From Saccopteryx bilineata (Eukaryota; Chordata; Mammalia; Chiroptera; Emballonuridae): a stretch of 64,000 nucleotides of DNA. Location of the stretch: assembly GCF_036850765.1 (NCBI RefSeq), contig NC_089491.1, forward strand, positions 132,796,266-132,860,265, in the 5' to 3' direction. Of this stretch, positions 21,951 through 32,866 are shown piece after piece (position 1 is the stretch's first letter; every line of letters starts with the position of its first letter). The notes under the pieces are model-generated. The model worked only from the letters and a program-made list of their open reading frames with translations. It had not been told where the DNA came from and did no database searches. Made by a program: the position numbers and the translations under genes.

Positions 21951-22785
21951 AGAACCCCAGCTGACTTGGGACCAAGATGTGAGTGCCATAGAGAAGCCAT
22001 AGTGGTTCAAGCGTTGGCAAGTGCCCCAATCTGACCCTTTAGAAGGCAGAATCTTTTCAAAGGGCTTTTTAAACAATAGAGAAAACATCAATGCAGTGTC
22101 CTGTGAAAGAGGCAGGGACTGGCCATGGCTGTGCTGGAACAGACTGGACTTTGTGCTTCAAGAGCGGAAATTCCTCATGCTGATCACAGCTCAAAGATAA
22201 CTTGGTTCTGAAAAATATACACATAGCTTATCTTTATTCACCTAGAAGTCCTATCCTGTATGTGAAGAAAAGGGGGTTAAAAATGAAGAAGAACCACACA
22301 CGGTTGAAATATTCCATGTGTCTGGTCTTTACTGAGGCATATTCTCCTGAGAATGACCTTTTGAAAAACACAGAGGCATAGAGAAGTTGAATTGAGTGCA
22401 CAAAGTTAGAGGGTATAAGTAATGGTGCTGGAATTTGACTCATGAACCTCATACTCTGACCCACAAACTTGGCTCCTGGATTGTACAATAAATAGCATTG
22501 CCAAAAGAGATCCATGCATAAGACCTATGCATCTTTCTTAGAGTCTTCATTGTATCATGGAGAATAAAGTGTTGTAATGATTTTTTAGTTCTTAATCGGA
22601 AGAGTATGGGGAAACTCTGCTATTCTGAGAGCTCATCACTTCCACACAGCCTTTAGCCCTTAACAAATAGTACTTTAGGAATTTCCTATGTCATTCTCTC
22701 CTTCAAAGCACCCCAAGACTACCCCTTCTCTAACCCAGTGGGTGCCACATAAGTAAGCCTCTTTCATTCTACCATTCTTTTTTCC
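21951..22785. other. Unassigned intergenic sequence
   Basis: A plus-strand frame at about 22040-22200 stays open for over 50 codons ('DPLEGRIFSKGFLNN' then on to 'QERKFLMLITAQR'), but I cannot match it to a protein. No splice or poly-A evidence was seen. Confidence 0.4.
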
Positions 22786-23160
22786 TTTTATTTTTTAGCG
22801 AGATAGAGAGAGAGAGACAGGGACAGACAGGGAGGAAGGGAGAGAGATGAGAAATATCAACTCATAGTCGTGGCACCTTAGTTGTTCATTGATAGCTTTC
22901 TCATATGTGCCATGACTAGGGGGTGGGGGGCTCCAGTGAAGCCAGTGACCCCTTGTTCAAGCCAGCGACCTTGGGCTCAAGTCAGTGACCTTGGGCTTCA
23001 AGCTAGTGACCATAAGATCATGTCTATGATCCCACGCTCAAGCCAGTGACCTCACACTCAAGCTGATGAGCCCGCGCTCAATCTGGAGACCTCGGGGTTT
23101 GAGCCTGGGTCCTCAGTGTCGCAGGCAGATGCTCTGTCCACTGTGCCACTGCCTGGTCTC
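22786..23160 (-). mobile_element. SINE, class C
   Basis: Minus strand, with tail-side purine tract at 22800-22850, iterated units at 22935-23095 and head at 'gtgccactgcctggtctc'. Confidence 0.9.
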
Positions 23161-23774
23161 TCTTTTGAAGGTGATTTACTGCAGGTGTGGCAGGGCAGTG
23201 ATATAGAAACTAGATTCTCCTCTTTAAGGGCCCTGCAGTGCCTGACTTCCCACCATGTATCAGATGACCATGTTGCAGGAAAGTGAACACTACAGATACA
23301 GATGCCACTTCATCACTGCGTGTCATTGATGTTAATCCAGAACACATCCCCTCTGCTTTAATATTCTGTTAGACATAAAAATTTTTGAAGAATGTAAAAG
23401 CAATATTGTGTGGTAATCCAAGTTCTCATTACTATATGACCAACTTAAAGAGGCAGGATATGCAGATATGATGTGTTCCCATTTTGCAAGTGCAGCACTT
23501 ACTATTTTAATTCTAGTTTAAGTGTCTGAGTGATCATCAGTAAATAGTAAATTCAGAGGTATCTAAAAATAGATTGGTCATCTCAATCCTGTGAGTTCTT
23601 CCTCCTTCCTTCCTGTCACTGGAAATGTTCAAGCAGAGGATGGTGGCCCATCTTCCAGAGCAGTGACAGAGAGACTACCTACATTGGTAGACAGTTTGAA
23701 TGAGATGGCTCAAAAACTCATCCTGTTATTAGCATTTATGATTCTGGGATATTGTGTAGTATTGCTATATTAGG
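23161..23774. other. Intergenic, probable old repeat at 23600-23770
   Basis: The phrase 'atgttcaagcagaggatgg' with 'ttgaatgagatggctc' follows the pattern of an old interspersed repeat 3' end. The short open frame over it is probably fortuitous. The rest is unassigned. Confidence 0.4.
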
Positions 23775-24050
23775 AACACAGAAAAAATATTATATACTAT
23801 GTGGTTACACTAATATGAAACTCTATAAAGGACAACTATCTATATTGATTGAAAGCTGATCAGTGGTTGCCTGGTACAAGGGTGACTTTTACTGAGAAGA
23901 TGCACAAGGGAACTTTTTGAGGTTCTATGTCTTGATTAAGATGATAGTTACACACAGATGTATATAGTTTTCAAAATTCATAAAATTGTACTCTTAAAAT
24001 GTGTGCATCTTGTATATAATTTATACCTCAATAAAATTAATTTTAAAAAT
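23775..24050 (+). mobile_element. L1 3' UTR fragment
   Basis: 'atcagtggttgcctggtac' and 'acctcaataaaattaattt' are typical of an L1 3' end. Confidence 0.75.
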
Positions 24051-24879
24051 CATACCTTAGTTAAAAGGAAAGAATAAACCCTAAAATTAAATGCAAATAA
24101 AAATAAGTATTATCAGCTGGTAAAATTACTGCACATAAAATCATTTCATTAATGTAACTTTCAATATAGTACTCTGATTCTGTAATTATAGTAGGATATA
24201 GTCAAGGACAAAAGAGATACAATGAAATCTTGACCTTTATCAATGAGGTGTGTTGCTAGTAGGTGTTTTGATGTAGTGACTCTGACACTATTGTGTGTGT
24301 AGTATAAGAGAGCAAATGAGTAAATAAATTTAAGGTGTTAGCAATTATTGCAAAAGAATTGAGATACACATATGGAAATGGGGAGAAGTATAAAACAACC
24401 CTCTGATGTTAGACTTGAGTTGAAAGTATCAATATGAAATCATGCTTTGAAACATGTATTTCTTAGTTCTCTTCACTTCAACAACCTAGACTTAATGAAA
24501 ACTCAGTAGCAGTGACTTTATCTTATACTTGGTTCCTAAAACCATTATCCAATAAAAGAATTCGGAATTCCTTGGAGAAATGAGTTGTTTTAGATGTGGG
24601 TCAGGAAAACTTTAGCCAGGAACACTAGAAAGGAAGTACAAGTTGACGGCTAATGGAAGAATGTCAAAAGAACACAGAAACCACCTTGAATGAACTTCCA
24701 CTGCCAAATCTAGAACAATTTAAGCACCAAGAAGAATGATGGTAACTGGATTACACAATAAATTTAAAAAGGAGCCTGTGAGTCCAACGTGATACTGGGC
24801 AAAAGGAGAAGAGTCAGAAAAGAGCCTCCCCCCTCAAAAAAAAAAATGCCATTGTATAAATGTAAAGAAATGAAAAGGA
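24051..24879. other. No gene recognised
   Basis: AT-rich sequence, possibly old repeat at 24480-24780, with no coding signal. Confidence 0.4.
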
Positions 24880-25282
24880 GCCCTGGCCGGTTGGCTCAGC
24901 GGTAGAGCGTCGGCCTAGCGTGCGGAGGACCCGGGTTCGATTCCCGGCCAGGGCACACAGGAGAAGCGCCCATTTGCTTCTCCACCCCTCCGCCGCGCTT
25001 TCCTCTCTGTCTCTCTCTTCCCCTCCCGCAGCCAAGGCTCCATTGGAGCAAAGATGGCCCGGGCGCTGGGGATGGCTCTGTGGCCTCTGCCTCAGGCGCT
25101 AGAGTGGCTCTGGTCGCAACATGGCGACACCCAGGATGGGCAGAGCATCGCCCCCTGGTGGGCAGAGCGTGGCCCCTGGTGGGCGTGCTGGGTGGATCCC
25201 GGTCGGGCGCATGCAGGAGTCTGTCTGACTGTCTCTCCCCATTTCCAGCTTCAGAAAAAATGAAAAAAAAAAAAAAAAAAAA
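24880..25282 (+). mobile_element. SINE, class A, near-intact copy
   Basis: The Pol III control elements are intact: A box tggctcagcggtagag and B box gggttcgattcccgg. The exact 16-bp target duplication aaagaaatgaaaagga lies at 24864-24879 and 25283-25298, and a pure A tail of about 20 bases remains. This argues for a young insertion. Confidence 0.97.
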
Positions 25283-25504
25283 AAAGAAATGAAAAGGAAA
25301 TCAGCATTTTGAAACTTTTAGCATACTAATTGACTTGAGCAAGGATCACCAATGGATATTAAAGCCATTGGGTGTAAATTTGTTGAGGAATAGGGTAATC
25401 ATATGATCTCAGTGCATCCTCCCAGGTTATTTATTAATTATGAAGGAAAAGGGGTATCTTTACAATAAAGAAATACGATGGAAACCACTTTATCAAAATG
25501 ATCA

Positions 25505-25904
25505 GGCCTTGGCCGGTTGGCTCAGTGGTATAATGTTCGCCTGGCATGTGTATGTCCTGGGTTCAATTCCCAGTCAGGGCACACTGGAGAAGTGCCATCT
25601 GCTTCTCTAGCCCTCCCCCTCTCAATACTCTCTCTGTCTCTCTCTCTGTGTCTCTGTCTCTCTGTCTTCCCCTCCTGCAGGCACGGCTCAATTGGAGCCA
25701 GTGGCCATGGGCACTGAGGAGGTCTCCATGGCCTCTGCCTCAGGTGCTAAGAAGAGCTTGGTTGCAGAGAAACAGAGCAACACCCTAGATGGGTAGAGCA
25801 TTGCCCCCTAGTGGGCTTGCTGAGTGGATCCCAGTCAGGGCACACATGGGAGTCTGTCTCTGCCTCCCTTCCTGTCACTGAAAAAAAAACACCAAAAACA
25901 AAAA
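25505..25904 (+). mobile_element. SINE, class A
   Basis: Target duplication caaaatgatca at 25494-25504 and 25905-25915. The body is more diverged than the copy at 24880. Confidence 0.93.
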
Positions 25905-25915
25905 CAAAATGATCA

Positions 25916-26689
25916 AACAGAGCATTACTTATAATGGGACAGACATTGTGTGTTGCCTTTTAAGGATATGCAATGGGAAGTCCATCTATCTAGTGCCATT
26001 GTCAGAAACCTTTAATTTGACTCTTATCTGATAAATTCAGAATGTAGAGAATTTTAGAAGAGAATTGACTTGAAATCTCTATCAGCTTAATGAAAAAGGA
26101 AAAAAGAACAGACTTTTTAGATTAAAAAACATTGTAGAGCTATGAAAAAAAATGCAACATGTGGGATCCAGATTAGATCCTGGAGTAAGGGTTGGGGAGG
26201 AGTATAAAAAACATTTTTGGGACACTTAGGGAAGTTTGAATATAGACCCTATATTAGATATTATTATTAAATCAATGTTAAATTTCTTTGGTGTCATAAA
26301 TGTATTGTGATTATGTTTTTGTTCTTAGAAGATTAGGGAAGAAGTAGCATAACATTAGCAATTGACTTGTAAATTGTTCAACAACAAAAAATGAGGGGTA
26401 TCTGTGTGTGTGTGTAGAGAGGCTGTAAAGGAAAACGTGCACACGGCAGTAAGTTATTATTTGAAAAATAAAGGTGGGCAGTCATAGTACTATCTTTCCA
26501 TTTTACTATAGGATTGACATTTCCAAAATCATCAGGGTAAAATAATACTTTGGAAGTGTTTGTTTACAAAAAAGAAGATTTTACAAAAATACCTATTATA
26601 CGTTAAATATCAAAATTCATGGTAGCTTTCTTTGCATAGTAGGGCTATGGATGATTTTCTCTTTATTTTCTATACTTTACTTTTAAATT
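25916..26689. other. Intergenic, probable old repeat
   Basis: 'atcaatgttaaatttcttt' with 'tgtattgtgattatg' resembles an old repeat, not assigned. No gene was found. Confidence 0.4.
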
Positions 26690-27086
26690 GATTTTTGAGA
26701 GAGAGGGAAGGAGGGAGGGAGGGGAGGGAGGGAGGGAGGGAGGGAAGGAGGGAGGGAGGGAGGGAGGGAGGGAGGGAGGGAGGGAGGGAGGGAGGGAGGG
26801 AGGGAGGGAGGGGAGAGTAAAAAGCATCAACTAGAAGTTGCTTCATTTTAGTTGTACATTGATTGCTTCTCTTGCCTTAATGGAAGTGGGGGGCTCAAGC
26901 CGAGCCAGTGACCCCTTGCTCAAGCCAGCAACCTTGGGCCTCAAGCCAGTGACCTTGGGATTGTGTCCATGATCCCACGCTCAAGTCAGCAACCCTGCAC
27001 TCAAGCTGGTGATCTCGGAACCCTGAACATGGGACCTCAGTATTCCACGTCAAGGCTCTATCCACTATGCCACAACTGGTCAGGCT
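26690..27086 (-). mobile_element. SINE, class C, with expanded purine tract
   Basis: Minus strand. The head lies at 'ctatgccacaactggtcagg'. The tail-side purine region has grown into a long GGGA tract. Confidence 0.88.
26703..26815 (+). repeat. (GGGA)n microsatellite
   Basis: About 110 bp of nearly pure ggga/ggaa units, within the purine tract of the SINE at 26690. Confidence 0.97.
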
Positions 27087-27210
27087 ATTTTCTTTACTTT
27101 CTTAGTTTTTAATAATAAGGTTGTAATACTTTGGGAATTAGGAAAATAAAGTAAATTTATTTTTTAAATAGTATACTTTAAAATTGAGTTTATGAGAAAA
27201 AGGGTCTTTT

Positions 27211-27432
27211 TTTTTAAACATTTAATATGTTTTTTGGGTGGTTTTTTTTTTTTTAAGTTTATTCATTTTAGAGAGGAGAGAGAGAGCTGAGACAGAGAGA
27301 GAGAGAAGGGGGAGAGGAGCTGGAAGCATCAACTCCCATATGTGCCTTGACCAGGCAAGCCCAGGGTTTCGAACTGGCGACCTCAGCATTTCCAGGTCGA
27401 CGCTTTACCCACTGCGCCACCACAGGTCAGGC
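27211..27432 (-). mobile_element. SINE, class B
   Basis: aaagggtctttt at 27199-27210 and 27433-27444 is the target duplication. The head complement 'gcgccaccacaggtcagg' is intact. Confidence 0.93.
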
Positions 27433-27835
27433 AAAGGGTCTTTTGTTCCAGTAAGTTTTTCAGATGAAAGTAATGAGATATTTTCAAATAGTATAATGAT
27501 AATGAAATATAATGAAAAAGATCATGTGATTCATGGGTGGGTTATAGTAACCAGTTACTGAGCACCTTCAATATATATTTATTGAGCCCCTCAATATATT
27601 AAAATTTTCACATAATCAAATTATTCAAAAATTACAATAATGCTGTAAGTAGGTATTAATAATTGTCCATACTCTTGTAACTAGTAAGTAATAGAATGAA
27701 ATATGAAACAAAGTCTGTCTTAGATTAAACATCTATACACTAATAGTCTCTTGTGAAGAGAAATGTTATATAACTAATTCCTGTTGGCTGAAATAAGTGA
27801 ACTAAGCTGGGCAAAAAGATAAGAAACTGCTGGTA

Positions 27836-28188
27836 GCCTGACCAGGTGGTGGCACAGTGGATAAAGCATCGGACTGGGATGCTGAGGACCCTGGTTCAAG
27901 ACCCCGAGGTCACCAGCTTGAGCACAGGCTCATCTGGTTTGAGCAAAAGCTCACCAGCTTGGACCCAAGGTCGCTGGCTTGAGCAAGGGGTTACTCGGTC
28001 TGTTGAAGGCCCGCGGTCAAGCCACATATGAGAGAACAATCAATGAACAACTAAGGTGTCGCAATGCGCAACGAAAAACTAATGATTGATGCTTCTCATC
28101 TCTCCCTTCCTGTCTGTCTATCCCTCTCTCTGACTCTCTCTCTGTCTCTGTAAAAAAAAAAAAAAGAAAGAAAGAAAGAAAGAAAGAA
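27836..28188 (+). mobile_element. SINE, class C
   Basis: aagaaactgctg at 27821-27832 and 28189-28200 flanks it. The tail contains (GAAA)n at 28164-28190. Confidence 0.92.
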
Positions 28189-28321
28189 AAGAAACTGCTG
28201 ATAGTAGTTTCTGCCTAATTAGAAATTCTCCCCTCAAGAGTAATTAGGACATAACCTTTGGAGTAGAAAGCAAGAGCTTCCCCTTCAATGCTGTCAATTC
28301 ATTTTAGAAGAGTTTCTTAGT

Positions 28322-28690
28322 ACAGGCGTCCTGAGTTCTGATGGTTCGACTTACAATTTTTTACTTTACGATGGTGTGAATGCAATCCAGAAACTGTGCT
28401 TTGCATTCTGGTCTTTTTCCAGGCTAGTGATCTACAGTACGACACTCTTGTGATGCTGGGCAGCTGCAGCTTGCAGTCAGCCGCCTGATCAGGAGGGGAA
28501 AAATCGACACTCTACAGTGTACGGTGTTGCCAGCTTTTTTGTGTGTCTATGAATTCCATCATGTCTTTCTTCTACAGAAGGCGCATCTGATTCTGCTTCT
28601 GGTGAGAAGAGGAAGGCAGTTACAGACGCTCCTCAATTTACTATGGGATAATTGGGAGGTAACCTTATTGGAAGTTGAGAAGCATCTGTA
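28322..28690. mobile_element. Tigger/mariner-type DNA transposon relic
   Basis: The ends are imperfect inverted repeats starting tacaggcgtcctgag, and the inner text includes 'ggttcgacttacaattt'. A short stretch near 28580, readable as 'SGEKRKAVT', recalls a pogo-type transposase start. TA lies at the junctions. The family name is from memory. Confidence 0.6.
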
Positions 28691-29098
28691 TTAATAATAT
28701 TCAGGGTTATCAAGTGAATCTGAGTGATGCTCAGGTGGCATAAATAGGAAGAGATTAATGCATTATGGTGACTGCCATACAAGCATTACCAACTAATTCC
28801 TTATAAGACCTGTGAATGCATACTGTAGGGTCTTATTCAAGAAAGAACAGTCAGTATTCCCTCAGTGTTGCTCAAAGTCTATAAAAATCAGCCTCTATCC
28901 CTTGTGTTAAACCAGTAATGATCCTTAAAGGAATCAGTACATGGAAAACTCATGCTTGAACCACCGGTGGAAGGATTAGAACTGGTCGCCATCCGCCTCA
29001 TTTTTCCGCGAGGAAGTTGATGCTCAGTGAGGCCGAGGGACGGAGAGTGACCGGCGCAGTTATTGAAAATGGAGTCTTCTAATAAAACTTTTATCTGA

Positions 29099-29118
29099 TG
29101 ACGTCAGAGTAATGGCGG
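29099..29118 (+). promoter_or_regulatory. CRE and YY1-like sites in the L1 5' UTR
   Basis: The palindrome tgacgtca (29099-29106) matches the CREB/ATF site and aatggcgg (29111-29118) contains the YY1 core. They lie about 140 bases from the 5' end. Function is inferred from motif only. Confidence 0.5.
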
Positions 29119-29533
29119 GGTAGGAAGCGATACCAATAAATCTCCCCCAAAACTCAACAAGATCTTCAACCAGAAACAGAAAAACCTATCCTTGGAGCCT
29201 CCAGATGTTTCGCAATACACCCAAAGGTATGATCGAGCGAAAAATTGGCTAAATATATAACCAAACCCCCAAGGAAATAGGGAGTAAGAAATGCTCCGCC
29301 TTCCTCACTAACCTAAACAGGACGGTTTTCACTGGAAACTGAGAATATAGAAACTAAGGCGGGCAAAGGGGGTGAATAGATCCAGGCCGCAGGACAATCG
29401 GCCGAACCAGGCTGTGGCACAGAGATCCAAGCCGAGGAAAAACTGTTCCTGTGACAACCCGGGCAATACAGCTAACACTTGCGCCAAACCCAGACAAAGA
29501 AAGACAAGCGGGGCAGCCATTTTACCTGATCTC

Positions 29534-30150
29534 CTGGTCGGCGCGCGCAGATAGTGGGTGAGAGATTCCTTCCAAAGCCCCGGGAGGGAGCGCCCGTGTT
29601 ACTCCACAGAGAGGCAGAGTCAGAGGCCTTTGTGTGGGCCGAAAGCCTCCGGGCCGCCCCAGCGCGCCCTGGGAGAGCCGCACACGGGGAGGGAGCGAGA
29701 GATAATTTCAACACTGGAACTTTTCAGTGCGGGCGGGAGGTTTCACTCAGAGGGCAAGACTCCGGCCTCACATCCTGGTCTGCGCGCACAGAGAGTGGGT
29801 AGGAGACTCCTCCCAGCACCTCGGGAGTGGGAGCCCGTGTTGTCCCATGGAGGGGCAGAGTCGGGGGCCTTTGTGTGGGCCGAGGGTGGAGTCTCAGGCC
29901 GCCCCAGCGCCTTGAAAAAGCCGCACACGGAGACGGAGCGAGAGCCAATTCCAACGCTGGAACTTTTCAGTGCGGGCGGGGGGGTTTCACTCAGAGGGCG
30001 AGACTTCCGGTCTAACATCTTGGTCTGCGCGCGCAGATAGTGAACGAGAGTTTCCTCCAAGCACCCCGGGAGTGGGTGCCCGCCCATGTTACCGAACAGA
30101 GTGGCAGAGCCAGAGGTCTTTGAGTAGGCGGAAGCCCTGGCTGATTATGC
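29534..30150 (+). repeat. Tandem ~240-bp monomers in the L1 5' UTR
   Basis: The phrase 'tggtcggcgcgcgcag' or a close variant recurs at about 29535, 29776 and 30021, with matching downstream text ('cagtgcgggcggg', 'ggcagagtc'). Two full units and a partial third are present. Confidence 0.9.
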
Positions 30151-31524
30151 TAGCGGCTCTGACTGACTGAGCCTTACCCAGAGCCCTGTGCTGAGTGGGA
30201 ATAGAGTGGGGAGTTGCCAGCTCTTTGAGCCTCTTACTATCCAGGCAGAGGCAGCAGCAACCCCATAGCTGGATTCTCAGGTTACTAATTGAGGAAGGAA
30301 AGACTAGGAGAGAGGCTCCAGGAACACGGACTCTCTCACTGTCAGAGCCTATAAATGCTAATGAGCCTCGACTGCCAACGAGACTGAAGCACAATACATG
30401 ACATCGCCATAGAGACTTATCAACTGCAAACCTCTACCTGAGCGTGCCAAAGGGCCAGAACCCAGGGTACAGAGTCACCGACCAGGAAGAGGGAGAGAAA
30501 AGAAAAAGCAAGAAGATAACCTCTCAAAATCAAGAATAATCCGCAGACTTTATAACCTATCCCATTTTATTATATTTGTTCGTTTGTTTCTCTTATCTTC
30601 ATCCTTGATTTTTTTTTTCCTCCTCCAATTTGGCCGATTAACTCTCTGCCGGTCTTACTCTCTCCTCTCCTTGAACTACACTACCCATAAGTGTTACATC
30701 TCCCATTATCTTTTCTTTCCTCTTCCTTTCTCTCTATGAGGGTTGCACTCCAAAACTCTTAACTCTCTCTCTCTCCTCTTTTTTCTTTTTTCTTCTTTTA
30801 GTGGTTCCTTCTTTTCTCTCTCTCTCTCTCTTTCTTTTCTCCCTCTATATCAGTTTCTTCCTTTCTCCTTTACGTCTCCTCTCATTCAAACCTCAATAAC
30901 GATCAAATTATTTTATCTGGGATTCAAACTTATGTTTGTGGCATTTTGGGGGGTTTTTATTTCATCTTTTTAACTCACTAGCAGTGTTCCTATCCCTGGC
31001 TCTCCATTTTATCAAGCTCTTGTTCCACTAAATACAATAGTAATTTTTTAATTTGTCCCCCCATTTTCCTGTTTCCCTCTTACTCCTTTCATCATAACTC
31101 TTAGTCAACCAACCCCTAAACGCAAATCATTTTATTCTTGATCCAAATTTTTTCATTATTTGCTTTTTGTGGGTCCATACCCCCACCTTTTTTTTATTTT
31201 TTATTTTTTATTTTTTTTATTATTTTTTTTCTTGCCCCTTTATTAGTTTTCCCTAATTCAGGCTCTCCATTACAGGCATTGTTTGTTCTATTAAATACAA
31301 TATAATTCACAGTTCACCACAAGATTTTCTCAAGAGAGAGGGGAGAGGAGAGGAGAGGAAAAAAGGAGGGGGGGAATAATTTCCTTTTTTAAATTTTAAT
31401 TTAATTTTATTTTTCTTTATTTCATTATTAATTTTAAAAAACACAACTTTTTTCAATTTTTTATTTTTTTAACTTTTTATTTTTTATTAAATCTCATTAA
31501 TACTATCAACAAAACCACCCTCAG

Positions 31525-32656
31525 ATGCCATTAAGGAAGAGAAAATCGAATATCATGGATACAAAAGAAAGAGAGGTAACACAGCTAGATGAGGAAAAAT
31601 CTATGGAGAAAAAATTTAATATATTGGAAACCTTGGAGTTAAATGACAGAGAATTCAAGATAGAAATCCTAAAAATACTCAGAGATATACAGGAAAACAC
31701 AGAAAGGCAATTTAGGGAGCTCAGAAAACAACTCAATGAACACAAAGAATATATGTCCAAGGAAATTGAAACTATAAAAACAAATCAAACAGAGATGAAA
31801 AACTCAATTCATGAGCTGAAAAACGAGGTAACAAGCTTGGCTAATAGAACAGGCCAGATAGAAGAGAGGATTAGTGAAATAGAAGACAAGCAACTTGAGG
31901 CACAACAGAGAGAAGAAGAAAGAGACTCAAAAATTAAAAAAAATGAGATAGCCCTACAAGAATTATCTGACTCCATCAGAAAGAATATCATAAGAATAAT
32001 AGGTATATCAGAGGGAGAAGAGAGAGAAAATGGAATGGAGAACATACTCAAACGAATAATAGATGAGAACTTCCCAAGCCTGTGGAAAGAACTAAAGCCT
32101 CAAATTCATGAAGCAAACAGAACTCCGAGTTTTCTTAACCCCAACAAACCTACTCCAAGGCATATCATAATGAAATTGGCACAAACCAATGGCAAAGAAA
32201 AAATTCTCAAGGCAGCCAGGGAAAAGAAGAATACAACATATAAAGGAAGGCCCATTAGATTATCATCAGATTTCTCAGCAGAAACTCTACAAGCTAGAAG
32301 AGAGTGGACCCCAATATTTAAAGTCCTGAAAGAGGAACTTTCAGCCACGAATACTATACCCATCAAAGCTATCCTTCAAATATGAAGGAGAAATAAAAAC
32401 ATTCACAGATACAGAAAAGATGAGGGAATTTATCAGCAGAAAACCCCCCACTCCAGGAATTACTAAAGGGGGTTCTCCAATCAGATACAAAAAACAAAAA
32501 AAAAATAAAGCCACAAGTAAAAGCTCCAAGAAGAACACAATAAAACCAAATTTAAACTGTGACAACAACAAAAAGAAAGGGGGGAGAGGGTGGAGATTAA
32601 CAGTAGCAAAGGACAATGGAGTGCAAAAGTACTCACAAAATAGTGCGCTACAATGA
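31525..32656 (+). pseudogene. L1 ORF1 with one frameshift
   Basis: ORF1 encodes the RNA-binding chaperone of the L1 particle. Residues from about 10 to 150 form the heptad-rich coiled coil ('MKNSIHELKNEVTSLANR'). The RRM-like part follows ('NIIRIIGISEGEE'), then the C-terminal domain ('RHIIMKLAQTNGKEKIL'). The first frame closes at 32383-32385 after 286 codons. The family C-terminus continues one frame over, from about 32340 to the stop at 32656, so one indel lies near 32330-32345 (gaggaactttc). The N-terminal 11 codons before MDTKE may or may not be used. Confidence 0.9.
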
Positions 32657-32866
32657 ACAGGGTAGGAAACCTTTTCATTACTTAAAGGTAACCACCATTG
32701 AAAAAACCACCACAGTAGCACATGAGATAAAAAAGATAGAAACAGTGGAAAGATGTATGGAATACAACCAAATAAAAACAAAAGATAGAAAAACGAAAGA
32801 GAAGAATCAAACAAGACACAAAACTAACAGAAAGCAATCTATAAAAGGGCAATAGGGAACTCACAA

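Noticed and set aside
23591..23773. 60-codon frame ending in a hydrophobic, tail-anchor-like segment
   Set aside because: The DNA reads like the 3' part of an old interspersed repeat ('ttcaagcagagg...'). There is no upstream exon, and the frame is likely fortuitous.
24897..24956. Possible tRNA genes at SINE heads (also 49094, 52096)
   Set aside because: A and B boxes are intact, but the sequence continues directly into the SINE body and carries target duplications, so these are SINE promoters rather than tRNA genes.
29554..30170. Long overlapping frames on both strands in the L1 5' UTR
   Set aside because: They result from GC-rich, stop-poor tandem monomers. No family protein text appears in any frame.
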